This document shows positions 16,278 to 25,486 of a stretch of 64,000 bases of DNA, in pieces. Each line of letters opens with the position of its first letter. Position 1 is the first letter of the stretch. Below the pieces are notes generated by a model that saw only the letters and a list, made by a program, of their open reading frames with translations, had not been told where the DNA came from and did not search any database. The DNA comes from Vibrio campbellii CAIM 519 = NBRC 15631 = ATCC 25920 (GTDB taxonomy: Bacteria; Pseudomonadota; Gammaproteobacteria; Enterobacterales; Vibrionaceae). The stretch covers positions 930,001 to 994,000 of the forward strand of contig NZ_CP015864.1 in the NCBI RefSeq assembly GCF_002163755.1, in the 5' to 3' direction. A program made the translations under genes and the position numbers.

Positions 16278-16757
16278 TTACGCAGAAAATTGACTATTAA
16301 GCGCGACGTACATGGCGTTGGTTTCTTTCCAGCCGGAAAGACGATGGTCGCTAACAAAGTGATTAAATACAGATTGGTTTTGACGCCAACTGATGTCCAT
16401 TAGGCTATAAGCGTAGCCAGCATCAGCATAAAATGGCGCATTTAAATCGCCAATGAAGTCAATGTGTTCGTCTTCGATATTCTCACGCAGGTGCGATGTC
16501 CAACGTTGAGAATTAAAGATAGCAAGAGAGTCTTGGAAAGCATGGCTTTCAGAAACTGGAGACTGGGTGCTTTCTTCTGTGAATTCCGAAAAATCCACAG
16601 GTGAACTTGATGTAGAGCTGGTTGCAGTAAATGGCTGCAACTTGGAGAAGTGAGGCAAATAGGATTTCTGTTCTGCTTGTGCAGCCGACGCCTGCAGTGG
16701 CGACAAAGCCATTGCAAGAAGCAACAAAAGCAGTTTTCTAACGTAAATCCAAGGCAT
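16278..16757 (-). CDS. vemP: VemP, export-monitoring arrest peptide controlling secDF
   Basis: 159 residues. An N-terminal signal sequence (VRKLLLLLLAMALSPLQASA, about residues 6-25) targets the nascent chain to SecYEG. The C-terminal arrest segment contains HRLSGWKETNAMYVALNSQ: His138-Arg139, Trp143-Lys144 and Gln156, the residue at which VemP is known to stall. VemP in V. alginolyticus is also 159 residues and lies just upstream of secD2-secF2. When export is slow the ribosome stays stalled and secD is translated; when export pulls the chain, the stall is released. The gene ends 166 bases before secD. Confidence 0.96.
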   Translation of the reverse strand: MPWIYVRKLLLLLLAMALSPLQASAAQAEQKSYLPHFSKLQPFTATSSTSSSPVDFSEFTEESTQSPVSESHAFQDSLAIFNSQRWTSHLRENIEDEHIDFIGDLNAPFYADAGYAYSLMDISWRQNQSVFNHFVSDHRLSGWKETNAMYVALNSQFSA

Positions 16758-16770
16758 GATAGCTCACTTA

Positions 16771-16804
16771 AAACAAAACGAGCCGAGTTCTTCAACTCAG
16801 CTCG
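16771..16804 (-). terminator. Terminator-like hairpin in the vemP leader
   Basis: On the minus strand CGAGCTGAGTT and AACTCGGCTCG pair over 11 positions (one G-U) around GAAG, followed by TTTTGTTTT. It ends only 14 bases before the vemP ATG. It may end transcripts of the SH3-like gene upstream, or sit at the 5' end of vemP mRNA. Confidence 0.7.
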
Positions 16805-16807
16805 GTG

Positions 16808-16836
16808 ATAGTATTCCTATTGCTTATACTTAACAA
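16808..16836 (-). promoter_or_regulatory. Candidate sigma-70 promoter of vemP-secD-secF
   Basis: On the minus strand TTGTTA (-35) and TACTAT (-10) are separated by 17 bases, each matching its consensus at four of six positions. The predicted start of transcription falls near 16801, at the beginning of the leader hairpin. Confidence 0.4.
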
Positions 16837-16901
16837 CTAAAAAGTTATAAATCTCTGTTTTCAACCATGGAAAGCAATTGCCATAGGGGCTGACGCGATA
16901 T

Positions 16902-17576
16902 TCATCGGTAAAATATTTCGCCTTTATCGACATCCAAATAGATTTTGTTTTCTTGCTCTAGCCCGCCACAATAGATGAAATACACGTTACGCTTCTTATA
17001 GGTAACTGAGCGAACCCAACCACCGAGTTCTTCGAAATCACTAGGGTCACAGGTTTCATCATCAAGCAATTGCTGCGTTTTGTTGCGGAACATATCCAAA
17101 TGCGTTTTTAAATCGTCTGATTTTTGCAGGTAGCCATCCAAGATTTCCAAACGCTCTTGCTCTTTGATAACTGGCTCTGCATCAGACAGCCCTTTTGAAT
17201 CCACCCACTCAGCCGTTTCTTCACCACCCTCTTGATACACGATGTAATCTGATAGACGGAACCAACCATCGGCTTTTTCAAGCACAGAGACTTTCTCACC
17301 TTTGTACAGAGAATCAACGATTAAGGCTTGACGCTCCGGCTTGTTGTACACGTTAATGCGTCGCTCGGTCACGTAGTATTCGGTGATTTCCGGTGCCGGA
17401 GCTTCGAGATCCATGATCGGCTTTGGCTTTTCTTCTGGCTCGCTTGGTTGCTCAGGCTCTGGCTTTTGCTCAACCACTGGCTCGTCTTTTTGCATAAAGA
17501 AAAAGTAGTACCCGGCTCCTGCTCCGCCTAATAAAAGCAAAATGGCCAACGCTATCAGGGCTTTCTTCATGTTCAA
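16902..17576 (-). CDS. Membrane-anchored SH3-like domain protein
   Basis: 224 residues. One N-terminal membrane segment (ALIALAILLLLGGAGAGYYFFF) is followed by a proline/glutamate-rich linker (residues about 32-60) and a bacterial SH3-like region around 68-130 (YYVTERRINVYNKPERQALIVDSL, then KGEKVSVLEKADGWFRLSD). The C-terminal part is unknown and has two cysteines that could pair (CDPSDFEEL and YCGG). It probably faces the periplasm and contacts the cell wall or a partner protein. It is upstream of vemP on the same strand, separated by a terminator-like hairpin. Confidence 0.75.
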   Translation of the reverse strand: MNMKKALIALAILLLLGGAGAGYYFFFMQKDEPVVEQKPEPEQPSEPEEKPKPIMDLEAPAPEITEYYVTERRINVYNKPERQALIVDSLYKGEKVSVLEKADGWFRLSDYIVYQEGGEETAEWVDSKGLSDAEPVIKEQERLEILDGYLQKSDDLKTHLDMFRNKTQQLLDDETCDPSDFEELGGWVRSVTYKKRNVYFIYCGGLEQENKIYLDVDKGEIFYR

Positions 17577-17735
17577 TTCCTTTTTCGTTCCTTATGCAGT
17601 TGACGCTTCCACACTAACTATACTGATAGAAGATGCATAGCTGACGCGAAACCAATTAACGTGAAAACAAATAATTTCAAAACCAATTATCGTAAAACCA
17701 TTCATTGCAAAACAATGAACCTGAAAGCCGTAAGC

Positions 17736-18287
17736 ATGAGAAGAATGATGAACAAGTTCATTTGGATATTGTTACTCCTGCCTTTTTCCGCTTTGGCGAA
17801 TCTTCAATGTGATCACGCATCGTGGAATGACAATCTTACCCAATTCAACCGTTTAGAGTCCAACTACAATGAACATGCAAATTTGTTTAATGAGAGGTTG
17901 AGAGAGCACAATGAGCACCAGTTGCTCTCGCAAACCTTCTCAGTTGATGAGCTCACCAATCTTTGGCGAACCCCCTCCAATAAAACCATGTTGAAAAAAC
18001 AATTGTTGGAGTCCAAAGAGCAACAACAAGAGTTTATTGAGATGTCGCGTTCCATTAATGCGTTGATGCACCACTCACAAAACATCGCAGAGAATTGGAA
18101 ACGTATTGTTTTTTACTGCCAGAAAGGGGGTTCCAAATCGAATGAAATTTCAGCCAACTGGTATCTCACCAACACCCTTGAGATGCAGGAAGAGTTCCGC
18201 GTTTTAGCGGGTAAATATCTCACCTTAGCTAACCAATACGGTAAAGAAATCGAAGTGATAAATTACGCAAAAAATGTTTCCGATTAA
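17736..18287 (+). CDS. Secreted or periplasmic protein of unknown function
   Basis: The open frame starts at 17661, but its first 25 codons read KTNNFKTNYRKTIHCKT-like and derive from an AT-rich stretch. MRRMMNKFIWILLLLPFSALA, a good signal peptide, begins at 17736; ATGs at 17745 and 17748 are equally possible. The mature part (about 160 residues) is helical and rich in Asn, Gln and Glu, with cysteines in NLQCDHASW and VFYCQKG. I recognise no family. Confidence 0.6.
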   Translation: MRRMMNKFIWILLLLPFSALANLQCDHASWNDNLTQFNRLESNYNEHANLFNERLREHNEHQLLSQTFSVDELTNLWRTPSNKTMLKKQLLESKEQQQEFIEMSRSINALMHHSQNIAENWKRIVFYCQKGGSKSNEISANWYLTNTLEMQEEFRVLAGKYLTLANQYGKEIEVINYAKNVSD

Positions 18288-18438
18288 ATCTGTTCATATT
18301 GGGATTGTTCCCTTTTTAAAATTGAGCAATTAACAGACAAACAGGTCAAATAATAGAGATGTACGTCACAATAACGCTTTACTTGCGACCAGTTTTTGGG
18401 TAATTTACCGATTAACAAAATTTAATATAAAGTCACAT

Positions 18439-18693
18439 TTGGCTGGAGATGATACTAAACCAATGGTTATCAATCGATTAAGTAACAGGGATTGTCCTAA
18501 TGCTACCAAAGCCAAGTTTTTGTCAGTAGTTAGGCACGTTAAAGAGTTCGGTTCAATCAGTGATTTGGACCTATGTAAAATCTTCGGAGAGACAATTTGG
18601 AGCGATGGGAGGGAATACCATTCAGCCGCGTTCTCATTTAAGGTTGATAGACACACAGGTAACTGTGAGATCTCAAAATACAAATACCAATAA
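18439..18693 (+). CDS. Small hypothetical protein
   Basis: Up to 84 residues from a TTG; an in-frame ATG at 18463 gives 76. The middle (KFLSVVRHVKEFGSISDLDLCKIFGETIW) looks like a folded helical protein. No ribosome-binding site is convincing for either start. A terminator follows 18 bases after the stop, which supports a transcribed gene. Family unknown. Confidence 0.45.
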   Translation: MAGDDTKPMVINRLSNRDCPNATKAKFLSVVRHVKEFGSISDLDLCKIFGETIWSDGREYHSAAFSFKVDRHTGNCEISKYKYQ

Positions 18694-18711
18694 GGCTTAA
18701 AAGAACATTTC

Positions 18712-18745
18712 AAACGGAGACAGGAAACTGGCTCCGTTTTTTATT
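18712..18745 (+). terminator. Rho-independent terminator
   Basis: AAACGGAG (18712-18719) and CTCCGTTT (18732-18739) pair over eight positions, followed by a T-run. It ends the small gene before it. The minus-strand methyltransferase ends just downstream. Confidence 0.75.
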
Positions 18746-18750
18746 GCGCG

Positions 18751-19365
18751 CTATTTGATCAACTTAGGCATCACCACCGTGAAATCATGGTCGGAATACC
18801 CCTCGATGAGATAACTCCGCTCACTCAACAGCTTACAATAACGCAGTATTCCCTCTTTGTTGTGGGACTCCAACATCCTCATACTTGGCAATTTAGCCTC
18901 ATCCAACAAGTTAAAAGCACAAGCCAAATTTGCCGCATGATACATTTTGTCAATCATCTCGACCGTATGGTTCGGGTTCGTTGATTGGTAGTTCAGCGAG
19001 CCTGACGCAACCACATAGTCTACTCTAGGCAAGATAAGTTTAGAAAAGTCACCACGCATAAACTGATTTTCTGTTTGGAAGGGACGTCTGCGTGAATCAG
19101 CAATAAACCGCCTCTGCTGATCGATACCCACATAAACGCTCGGTCGATGCTCTGCTTGTTCAATGAACGCCAGCAAATCTCCGTAGCCACAGCCAACGTC
19201 AAGAATGCTCGCTCCGTCCAAATGCAAGTCACGACAAAGAGCTTCAAAGCGCGTGATTTGGCTAAAGGTGTCTTGCCAACCTAAGGTTCGAGCTTTGTCG
19301 GCACCGAACTGCTTGTGTCTTTTTTGGTGGTAATGAGCGATGCGTAATCTATCGAGCCATTTCAT
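18751..19365 (-). CDS. Class I SAM-dependent methyltransferase
   Basis: 204 residues. The SAM-binding motif I is ILDVGCGYGDLLAF (around residue 54), followed by the acidic residue of motif II in YVGIDQQRRFI. The remainder fits a small Rossmann methyltransferase. The substrate cannot be deduced. It lies downstream of, and in the same direction as, the Lrp-family regulator, 46 bases away. Confidence 0.88.
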   Translation of the reverse strand: MKWLDRLRIAHYHQKRHKQFGADKARTLGWQDTFSQITRFEALCRDLHLDGASILDVGCGYGDLLAFIEQAEHRPSVYVGIDQQRRFIADSRRRPFQTENQFMRGDFSKLILPRVDYVVASGSLNYQSTNPNHTVEMIDKMYHAANLACAFNLLDEAKLPSMRMLESHNKEGILRYCKLLSERSYLIEGYSDHDFTVVMPKLIK

Positions 19366-19411
19366 AATGCCTTGCTACCTGAGCGTAAGAGTGATCTGTA
19401 AACCGTCGTAG

Positions 19412-19867
19412 TTATGAGTAGACCGGTAGGTTACCGTTGCCTTTAACTTGGCGGATAGCCAGATGAGTATGGATGTCTTTGACGTTTTCAAGCCTTTGCA
19501 ACTTGCGCGTGAATGCTTCGTAACCCGTGAGATCTTTGCTCACAACTTCTAGCAGATAGTCATACGCTCCGGAAACAACATGGCATGAAATGACCTCTTC
19601 CATATCGCTGATCGCTTGCTCAAAGTCATCAATCGATGTTGCCTGATGATTATTGAGGCTGACTTCGACAAACACCGTCATTGCAATTCCTGCTCGCTCC
19701 CGAGAAATCATCGCTCGATAGCCACTGATCACCCCTTCTTGCTCGAGGCGTTTGATCCTTCTCGCACAGGGAGAAGCAGAAAGCCCCACCTTATCCGCGA
19801 GCTCACTGGTTGTCATCGTCGCGTCTTGCTGTATCAAATCCAATAACAGTCGATCAATTTTATCCAT
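19412..19867 (-). CDS. Lrp/AsnC-family transcriptional regulator
   Basis: 151 residues from MDKIDRLLLDLIQQD. The N-terminal winged helix-turn-helix (TSELADKVGLSASPCARRIKRLEQEGVI) is followed by the RAM ligand-binding domain. The frame is open to 19894, but ATG at 19867 directly follows GGAAGGCGGA, the better ribosome site. It faces the EamA transporter gene across 149 bases and probably controls it. The effector is likely an amino acid. Confidence 0.92.
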   Translation of the reverse strand: MDKIDRLLLDLIQQDATMTTSELADKVGLSASPCARRIKRLEQEGVISGYRAMISRERAGIAMTVFVEVSLNNHQATSIDDFEQAISDMEEVISCHVVSGAYDYLLEVVSKDLTGYEAFTRKLQRLENVKDIHTHLAIRQVKGNGNLPVYS

Positions 19868-20016
19868 TCCGCCTTCCCTGCCAAGTTTCACCACATATTA
19901 TCCATACCAAGATGAAATTCACTAAGTTTAAGTTTTATTCGGTCATATTTTGCCACCATTGAGCGTCACTTTCATTCAATAATTAACACATCATTTACAA
20001 ACACTCGGAATGCCTT

Positions 20017-20943
20017 ATGGCACTTGGATACGCTGCAATCATTACAACGCTTTTTCTTTGGTCAGGTTTTTTTCTCTCTCTGCGCGGAGGCGCGATATCC
20101 GATCTTCAGCCTGCAGACATCGCTTTAGCACGCTTTCTTATTCCTGCCGTGGTATTACTGCCGTTCGTACTCAAGTCCATGAACAAAATACGCGCTGTGC
20201 CAAGTAAGTATTTGCTCGGCATCATTGTAGGCAGTGGTCTGCCTTATCTTCTGATTGCAGGTACTGCGATGCACTATGCGCCTGTTTCTCATGGCAGTGC
20301 TTTAATTCCAGGGACGTTACCGCTATTTGTCTCTGCTATCGCTGTCTTGTGTTATCAACAACCATTGAGTCAACATCGCATTATTGGCTTATCAGCCGTA
20401 TTACTAGGCATTCTGGTGTTTTTATTGTCCAACTTAGGGGCCGAATACAACTGGCTACAACTTAAGGGACACAGCTTATTTTTGGTTGGCAGCCTGATGT
20501 GGGCAATCTTTACGATTAGTGCGCGCGTGGCGAACTTAAACGCCTATGTTTGCGCAGGTTTTGTATCGGTCATTTCTTTTGCCATGCTCGTTATCGCCGT
20601 GGGGTTTGGTTGGCTTGATAGCTACCTTGCGACAACGCCTATCAAACAATGGCCTTGGAATGAATTAGTTGGTCACCTAATGCTGCAAGGGGTTGGCGCT
20701 GGTCTGATTGCCTCTTTCACCTTTCTTTATGCCGTTAGAACGATAGGAGCGGAAGCCAGTGCTGCATTTGGGTCCTTAACGCCCGTGTTGGCAACTTTAT
20801 TAGCGATTCCAGTCTTTAACGAACAACCTGATACTCTCACTTGGTGTGCGTTGCTGCTTGTCACCTGTGGTAGTATCGTCGCAAGTAATGTCTTGATGAG
20901 ACAAGATCCTAGCCAAAATTATCGGCCCCCTGTTCACAGATAA
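20017..20943 (+). CDS. EamA-family (drug/metabolite transporter) permease
   Basis: 308 residues with about ten hydrophobic segments arranged as two EamA repeats. The N-terminal MALGYAAIITTLFLWSGFFLSLRGG and the repeat-two stretch GAEASAAFGSLTPVLATLLAIPVFNE are characteristic. Members export amino acids and other small metabolites. The divergent Lrp-family gene suggests the substrate is an amino acid or related compound. Not assigned further. Confidence 0.88.
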   Translation: MALGYAAIITTLFLWSGFFLSLRGGAISDLQPADIALARFLIPAVVLLPFVLKSMNKIRAVPSKYLLGIIVGSGLPYLLIAGTAMHYAPVSHGSALIPGTLPLFVSAIAVLCYQQPLSQHRIIGLSAVLLGILVFLLSNLGAEYNWLQLKGHSLFLVGSLMWAIFTISARVANLNAYVCAGFVSVISFAMLVIAVGFGWLDSYLATTPIKQWPWNELVGHLMLQGVGAGLIASFTFLYAVRTIGAEASAAFGSLTPVLATLLAIPVFNEQPDTLTWCALLLVTCGSIVASNVLMRQDPSQNYRPPVHR

Positions 20944-21036
20944 GAACAAAAATGCATAACTTTTCATCTCTCCTATTGAAAGCAAAAACAGCGATTTGAT
21001 AGCCTACTGCGATAAGAATTTAAAACGTCAGAAGTT

Positions 21037-21699
21037 ATGCCTTCAACTCACACTAATGATGAACTGCATAAGTTCCTAAAAACAGGAATGCGAGTCTCGA
21101 TTAACTTCGAGTTTGGTCCGGAAGAAAAGTACATTTATGCTGCAACGTATCTAGGGTTAAAAGAAAACGCGTATATTATTCTCGATATACCCACTCGCTT
21201 ACTCGAAGAGCAAGCACTAAGAAAGCTCAACAATGTAGACGTTGTTATTCGCGGTGTGTCCGATACCGACCTCGGGCACGTTGTTGCGTTTAAAACCAGT
21301 GTATTAATGAACTTGCTACGCCCTTCCCCACTGCTGTTTGTGAGGACTCCAGCCACTTTCGCTACGAAGCCAGTAAGAGGGCATGAGCGATATAAATTGC
21401 AATTGGCATGTACTATCGATCACATGAGCAATAGGTACGAAAGCAACTTAGTCGATTTCTCGCTCTCCGGTTGTGGCATTTCCACATTGATTGAACCAGA
21501 GTTCGCCGTTGGTGACACCATCACCATCGAATCTCCCCTCAGCGGGCATATCGATGAGGAAAACCGCTGCTCTGTGGCCAATATCAAAAAGCTTCAAAAA
21601 GGTTGGATTATCGGCGTAAAGTTCGCTGAACCGCTCAACATGACCGACGATCTCAAGAACGAGCTCTTAGAGCACTCCTTCTCGGCTAACACGATTTAG
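21037..21699 (+). CDS. PilZ-domain (cyclic-di-GMP binding) protein, YcgR-like
   Basis: 220 residues. The N-terminal half resembles the YcgR N-terminal (PilZN) domain. The C-terminal PilZ domain has the arginine motif RGHERYKLQ (around residue 114) and DFSLSGCG (around 140), both needed for cyclic-di-GMP binding. It probably couples cyclic-di-GMP to motility or surface behaviour. The gene stands alone and converges with luxQ. Confidence 0.88.
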   Translation: MPSTHTNDELHKFLKTGMRVSINFEFGPEEKYIYAATYLGLKENAYIILDIPTRLLEEQALRKLNNVDVVIRGVSDTDLGHVVAFKTSVLMNLLRPSPLLFVRTPATFATKPVRGHERYKLQLACTIDHMSNRYESNLVDFSLSGCGISTLIEPEFAVGDTITIESPLSGHIDEENRCSVANIKKLQKGWIIGVKFAEPLNMTDDLKNELLEHSFSANTI

Positions 21700-21732
21700 C
21701 GATAAGCCTTAATAGGCATGAGTTTGCACGAA

Positions 21733-21756
21733 ATAAAAAGGAGCATTACGCTCCCT
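21733..21756 (-). terminator. Probable terminator of luxPQ
   Basis: On the minus strand GGAGC and GCTCC pair around GTAAT, followed by TTTTTATTT. It lies 54 bases after the luxQ stop. The short stem makes it moderate in strength. Confidence 0.65.
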
Positions 21757-21809
21757 TCTTCACTTTTATTAATCAACTTCGCCCCTAACTTATCACTGCC
21801 ATTTAACCG

Positions 21810-24392
21810 TTAGGTTCTTTCTACCAAGAAACGTTGTTTGAAATCGACAAACGCCTCATGTAACGCATTCTCTTTAATTGGCTTCAGCATGACATAGTTT
21901 GCACCTGCCGCCATAAACGCATCACTGGTTTCTTTCGCCGTGTCTGCTGTACACGCGTAAATTGGCGTTCCAAGCCTCAAGTTCTGGCGAATCTCGTGCG
22001 TTGTCTCTATACCACCAAGGTGAGGCAATTGATTATCCATGAGGATCAGATCGTAAGTGGTATCAGAGAGGAGCTCCATCGCTTCCAGCCCATCTTTCGC
22101 CCAATCCACCTGCATTTTATACTTCTTGCAGAAAGCCTGAAGGATAAACGCATTGGTATGGTTATCTTCCACCAGCAGCACTTTTAAACTTTCATCAAAC
22201 AAAGCTTCCGGCTTGATACGTTGACTGACCTCAAGAGGCCTTAAGACACGCTCACGATCTTTTACTGGAAGTGTTATGACAAATGTTGTTCCCACTCCCT
22301 TGCTACTGCGGACCTGAACATCACCTTCTAACATATCGACTAGGTTCTTAACGATTGTCAAACCTAGGCCGCTACCGCCATATTCGCGCGTGGTTGTCGC
22401 CTCTTCTTGCACAAAAGGTTCGAACATTTGGTCGAGCTTATCGCTTTCAATACCGATACCAGTATCAGTCAGTTCCACAACTAACACGCTGTTCTCCGCA
22501 CCATAGAATTGTTCCAGTTCTGCGTGCAGTCGAATCGAGCCAGTCGGCGTGAACTTGACGGCATTGCTTACTAAGTTAAATAGAATCTGATTCAAGCGGA
22601 CTTGATCGGTGAAGATTTCAACATTCGGGTCAAGCTCATTCTCGATGACCAACTCAACCTCTTTATTTGTGCAAATCGGACGATAAATATTTTCCAATGT
22701 ACGCATGGTATCGGTGAAAGAGAACGGGTGTTTCTGAATATTGAACTTACCCTGCTCTATCTTTGAGAAATCAAGAATATCGTTCAATACTGCAAGCAGG
22801 TGCTCGCCACTGTGGCACAGGACGTCGATTTGATTCTTCTGCTCTTGTGTATCGACAGAGTCTTTCAATAATTGTGCAACACCTAAAATGCCGTTTATTG
22901 GCGTACGAATTTCATGGCTCATTTTAGCAAGGAAGTCTGCACGTGCTTGCGCCGATTTTTCTGCTTCTCTACGCGCAATGTTACTCTGCTTCTCGGCTTC
23001 GATAAGTGTTGTAATATCTTGGCCTTGCACAATAATGCCACTGATATCGCCATCAACTCGAATTGGTGACAAGTTCCATCGGTAGATCTTATTACCAATA
23101 GGCACGTTGACCCCAGTCAGCGTCGCACCTTGAGCCGCCATTTTAAGGTGTGGGGTTAATTTCTCTTTAAAGCCTTGGAAGACCGGATGCATGATTTCAT
23201 GATCGTCTTCGATCACTAATTCTTTGCGCGCGGCAGGGTTCATCTGAATCAGGACACTCTCTTCAGACCAAACCATGATGGGTGATAAGGCAAAATTAAA
23301 CAGATCTCGGAACGACTTCTTCTGCGCTTCAAGCTCTTCGAATGTACTCTCAAGAGTTGAACCGATGTGATCAAACTCCTCAATATCCGAACCACCAAAT
23401 CGTTCAAACCCTTTTTCTTCACGAGCAGAGCGGGTGTAAGACATCAAAGATTCTAACTGCGCCGAAACTTTACTCTCAATCCATTCTCTACTCATTAAGG
23501 CAATCATGATCATTCCGATGATCGATGCAAGCATGGCTAGAATATGTTGGATTTGTAATGTTACCACACTCTGATTATCTTGAACCTTCAACAAGCAAAG
23601 CTCTGTGGTCATTGCATTCACCACGATTGGCGTTTCTATCACCAACAGTTTGTCAAGTCTTTTATCTGAGCCCTTACGGTGTAGTACATCAGCTACGTTA
23701 TAAGGCTCATCACCAATCAAAGAATTTGCTAAAGGCACGCTATCAGCGACAAGCACCACATTGTCGACGTTACTTTCACTCTTGAGCTTTTCCATCAAAG
23801 CGAAGTTGTTGTCTAAGACGACTGCATTAAACGAGAAACCAAGCACCTCTCCTGTTGGAGGGTCTAGGATCGGTACACGGCGCACGAGCATGTGTCTAGA
23901 ACCAATCGAGGTCATGACATTAATGTAATACCAGTTGTTACTGAAACTGACCCGATTGGCAAGGCTATCAAGGATAAGGTCATTCACACCATAGAAATGC
24001 GCATTTCCATCGTCCCAAATAATGCCTTTGTGGTCCGTTAGAAAGCGGAATTCTGGTGTGTGCGACGGATCGCTTTGGTCGATGCTGAGGAAGAAAAAGT
24101 TAAGTGCATCCGTGTCGCGATAAGTGTAAAAATCACGAATGACTTCACTCTTGGAATTACTGTCATGGTGTATTTGGATCGCCGCAAAGTGGCTATCAAA
24201 TATATTGTGAATTAGTGCAGAGGTTTGCTGTTTGGCTCGATCTACTTCTTGCCAAATGATTTGCTTGGAGAAGTAATAGCTCTGAATAAAAATCCCCAGA
24301 ATAATTGGGGCAAGAACTAAAATGATGATCTTTGTTATGAGCGTCGCCAGCGAACGACGATTTTTAATGTTTGATAGCGTTGTCGTCATCAA
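21810..24392 (-). CDS. luxQ: AI-2 sensor hybrid kinase/phosphatase LuxQ
   Basis: 860 residues, the LuxQ length. Two membrane segments (about 18-38 and 280-302) flank a periplasmic sensor domain that contacts LuxP. A PAS-like region (about 360-465), the phospho-acceptor in FLAKMSHEIRTPINGI (His493), the ATPase domain (DTGIGIES, GGSGLGLTIV) and a receiver domain with Asp786 (DLILMDNQLP) follow. At low cell density it phosphorylates LuxU and through it LuxO; with AI-2 bound to LuxP it acts as a phosphatase. Its start overlaps the end of luxP (ATGA). Confidence 0.97.
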   Translation of the reverse strand: MMTTTLSNIKNRRSLATLITKIIILVLAPIILGIFIQSYYFSKQIIWQEVDRAKQQTSALIHNIFDSHFAAIQIHHDSNSKSEVIRDFYTYRDTDALNFFFLSIDQSDPSHTPEFRFLTDHKGIIWDDGNAHFYGVNDLILDSLANRVSFSNNWYYINVMTSIGSRHMLVRRVPILDPPTGEVLGFSFNAVVLDNNFALMEKLKSESNVDNVVLVADSVPLANSLIGDEPYNVADVLHRKGSDKRLDKLLVIETPIVVNAMTTELCLLKVQDNQSVVTLQIQHILAMLASIIGMIMIALMSREWIESKVSAQLESLMSYTRSAREEKGFERFGGSDIEEFDHIGSTLESTFEELEAQKKSFRDLFNFALSPIMVWSEESVLIQMNPAARKELVIEDDHEIMHPVFQGFKEKLTPHLKMAAQGATLTGVNVPIGNKIYRWNLSPIRVDGDISGIIVQGQDITTLIEAEKQSNIARREAEKSAQARADFLAKMSHEIRTPINGILGVAQLLKDSVDTQEQKNQIDVLCHSGEHLLAVLNDILDFSKIEQGKFNIQKHPFSFTDTMRTLENIYRPICTNKEVELVIENELDPNVEIFTDQVRLNQILFNLVSNAVKFTPTGSIRLHAELEQFYGAENSVLVVELTDTGIGIESDKLDQMFEPFVQEEATTTREYGGSGLGLTIVKNLVDMLEGDVQVRSSKGVGTTFVITLPVKDRERVLRPLEVSQRIKPEALFDESLKVLLVEDNHTNAFILQAFCKKYKMQVDWAKDGLEAMELLSDTTYDLILMDNQLPHLGGIETTHEIRQNLRLGTPIYACTADTAKETSDAFMAAGANYVMLKPIKENALHEAFVDFKQRFLVERT

Positions 24393-25486
24393 TTATCTGA
24401 GTATCTAAATGCGCGCTTTTTCAGCGTTTCGATTCTCTCCGGTGAATCTGCCTTTGTTACGATTTCAAAGTCACCTGAGTATACGGTCGGAACTGGTTTA
24501 TCTTCCAAGTCCCACTTAATCGCTTCTGCCATAGCTATGCCAGTATCATCATTCATACGCATGACAGTGATATCTAAATCACCCTTCTGGATAGCATCTA
24601 ACTCAGCAGAGCCTCCACCCCAGCCATTGATCATAATTTCTTCACGTCCCAACTCAGCCAGTGCGTCTACTGCACCCAATGCTACATCGGTCGAACATGC
24701 ATAGATAAAATCAACATCTGGATGTTTTGCTAAACTCGCTTTCGCAGCATCATAGCCGGATTGCTTGGTGGCCTTCGTGTAATACGCTGATTGTAGCTCA
24801 AAGTTATTATCGCGGTTTACTTGGTGAATAAAAGTATCACCTCTCACATCGCTAATATAACCTTCAGAAAAGTAGAGTACGCTGTAATATGTGTGTTTTG
24901 GGAAGAACTTTCCGAATTCTGTTGCCAATTCACGACTGCCTTCTGCGTGGTCAAATCCGACATATAAAAACGGTTGATGTTTGTCCCACTCACGGACTGG
25001 TGTAGTGATATTTTGCAAGATCAATTTGGTGTTCGTTGAGTCCAAAACGTGCTCAACAAATTTACGGTGTCTTGTCGTATCAAGCGTGAAAATCAAGTAA
25101 TCCGATTTGCTCTTGAGCGCTTCCATTAATGACAAGCTTTGTTGCTTGATATCAGCATTTGGACGAGTAAACACTTGGTTCAGTTGGTAGTTAATATTCA
25201 ACTTATCCAAACGTTTTTCGAATGCTGCAATATTTCTGACCCAGTAATCTGAAACTTGTTGCCCTGGGTAAACCACTGATATTTTGAGCGGGCGTTTTGT
25301 CGGTTTAGACAGTGGGACCGGCTGTTCTCGTACTGCTTCTGATAAAGCATTAGTGAGATTTCGTTGCTCGGGAAATTCGTCCAAAAACTCTTGATAACCC
25401 CAGTACCCATTCAAAACTTGTGTTGCTTGAGACACTGGAGAAAAACCGACTATAGAAATCAGGGAAAATAATAACGCTTTCTTCAT
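24389..25486 (-). CDS. luxP: AI-2 binding periplasmic protein LuxP
   Basis: 365 residues. A signal peptide (LLFSLISIVGFSPVSQA) is followed by a two-lobed periplasmic binding protein of the ribose-binding type, matching LuxP in length and in stretches such as LNGYWGYQEFLDEFPEQR and INGWGGGSAELDAI. It binds the borated furanosyl form of AI-2 and changes the activity of LuxQ. It forms an operon with luxQ, with a four-base overlap. Confidence 0.97.
   Translation of the reverse strand: MKKALLFSLISIVGFSPVSQATQVLNGYWGYQEFLDEFPEQRNLTNALSEAVREQPVPLSKPTKRPLKISVVYPGQQVSDYWVRNIAAFEKRLDKLNINYQLNQVFTRPNADIKQQSLSLMEALKSKSDYLIFTLDTTRHRKFVEHVLDSTNTKLILQNITTPVREWDKHQPFLYVGFDHAEGSRELATEFGKFFPKHTYYSVLYFSEGYISDVRGDTFIHQVNRDNNFELQSAYYTKATKQSGYDAAKASLAKHPDVDFIYACSTDVALGAVDALAELGREEIMINGWGGGSAELDAIQKGDLDITVMRMNDDTGIAMAEAIKWDLEDKPVPTVYSGDFEIVTKADSPERIETLKKRAFRYSDN

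Noticed and set aside
18301..18345. Possible terminator after the secreted protein at 17736-18287
   Set aside because: GGGA-TTGT-TCCC is only four pairs long; too weak to call.
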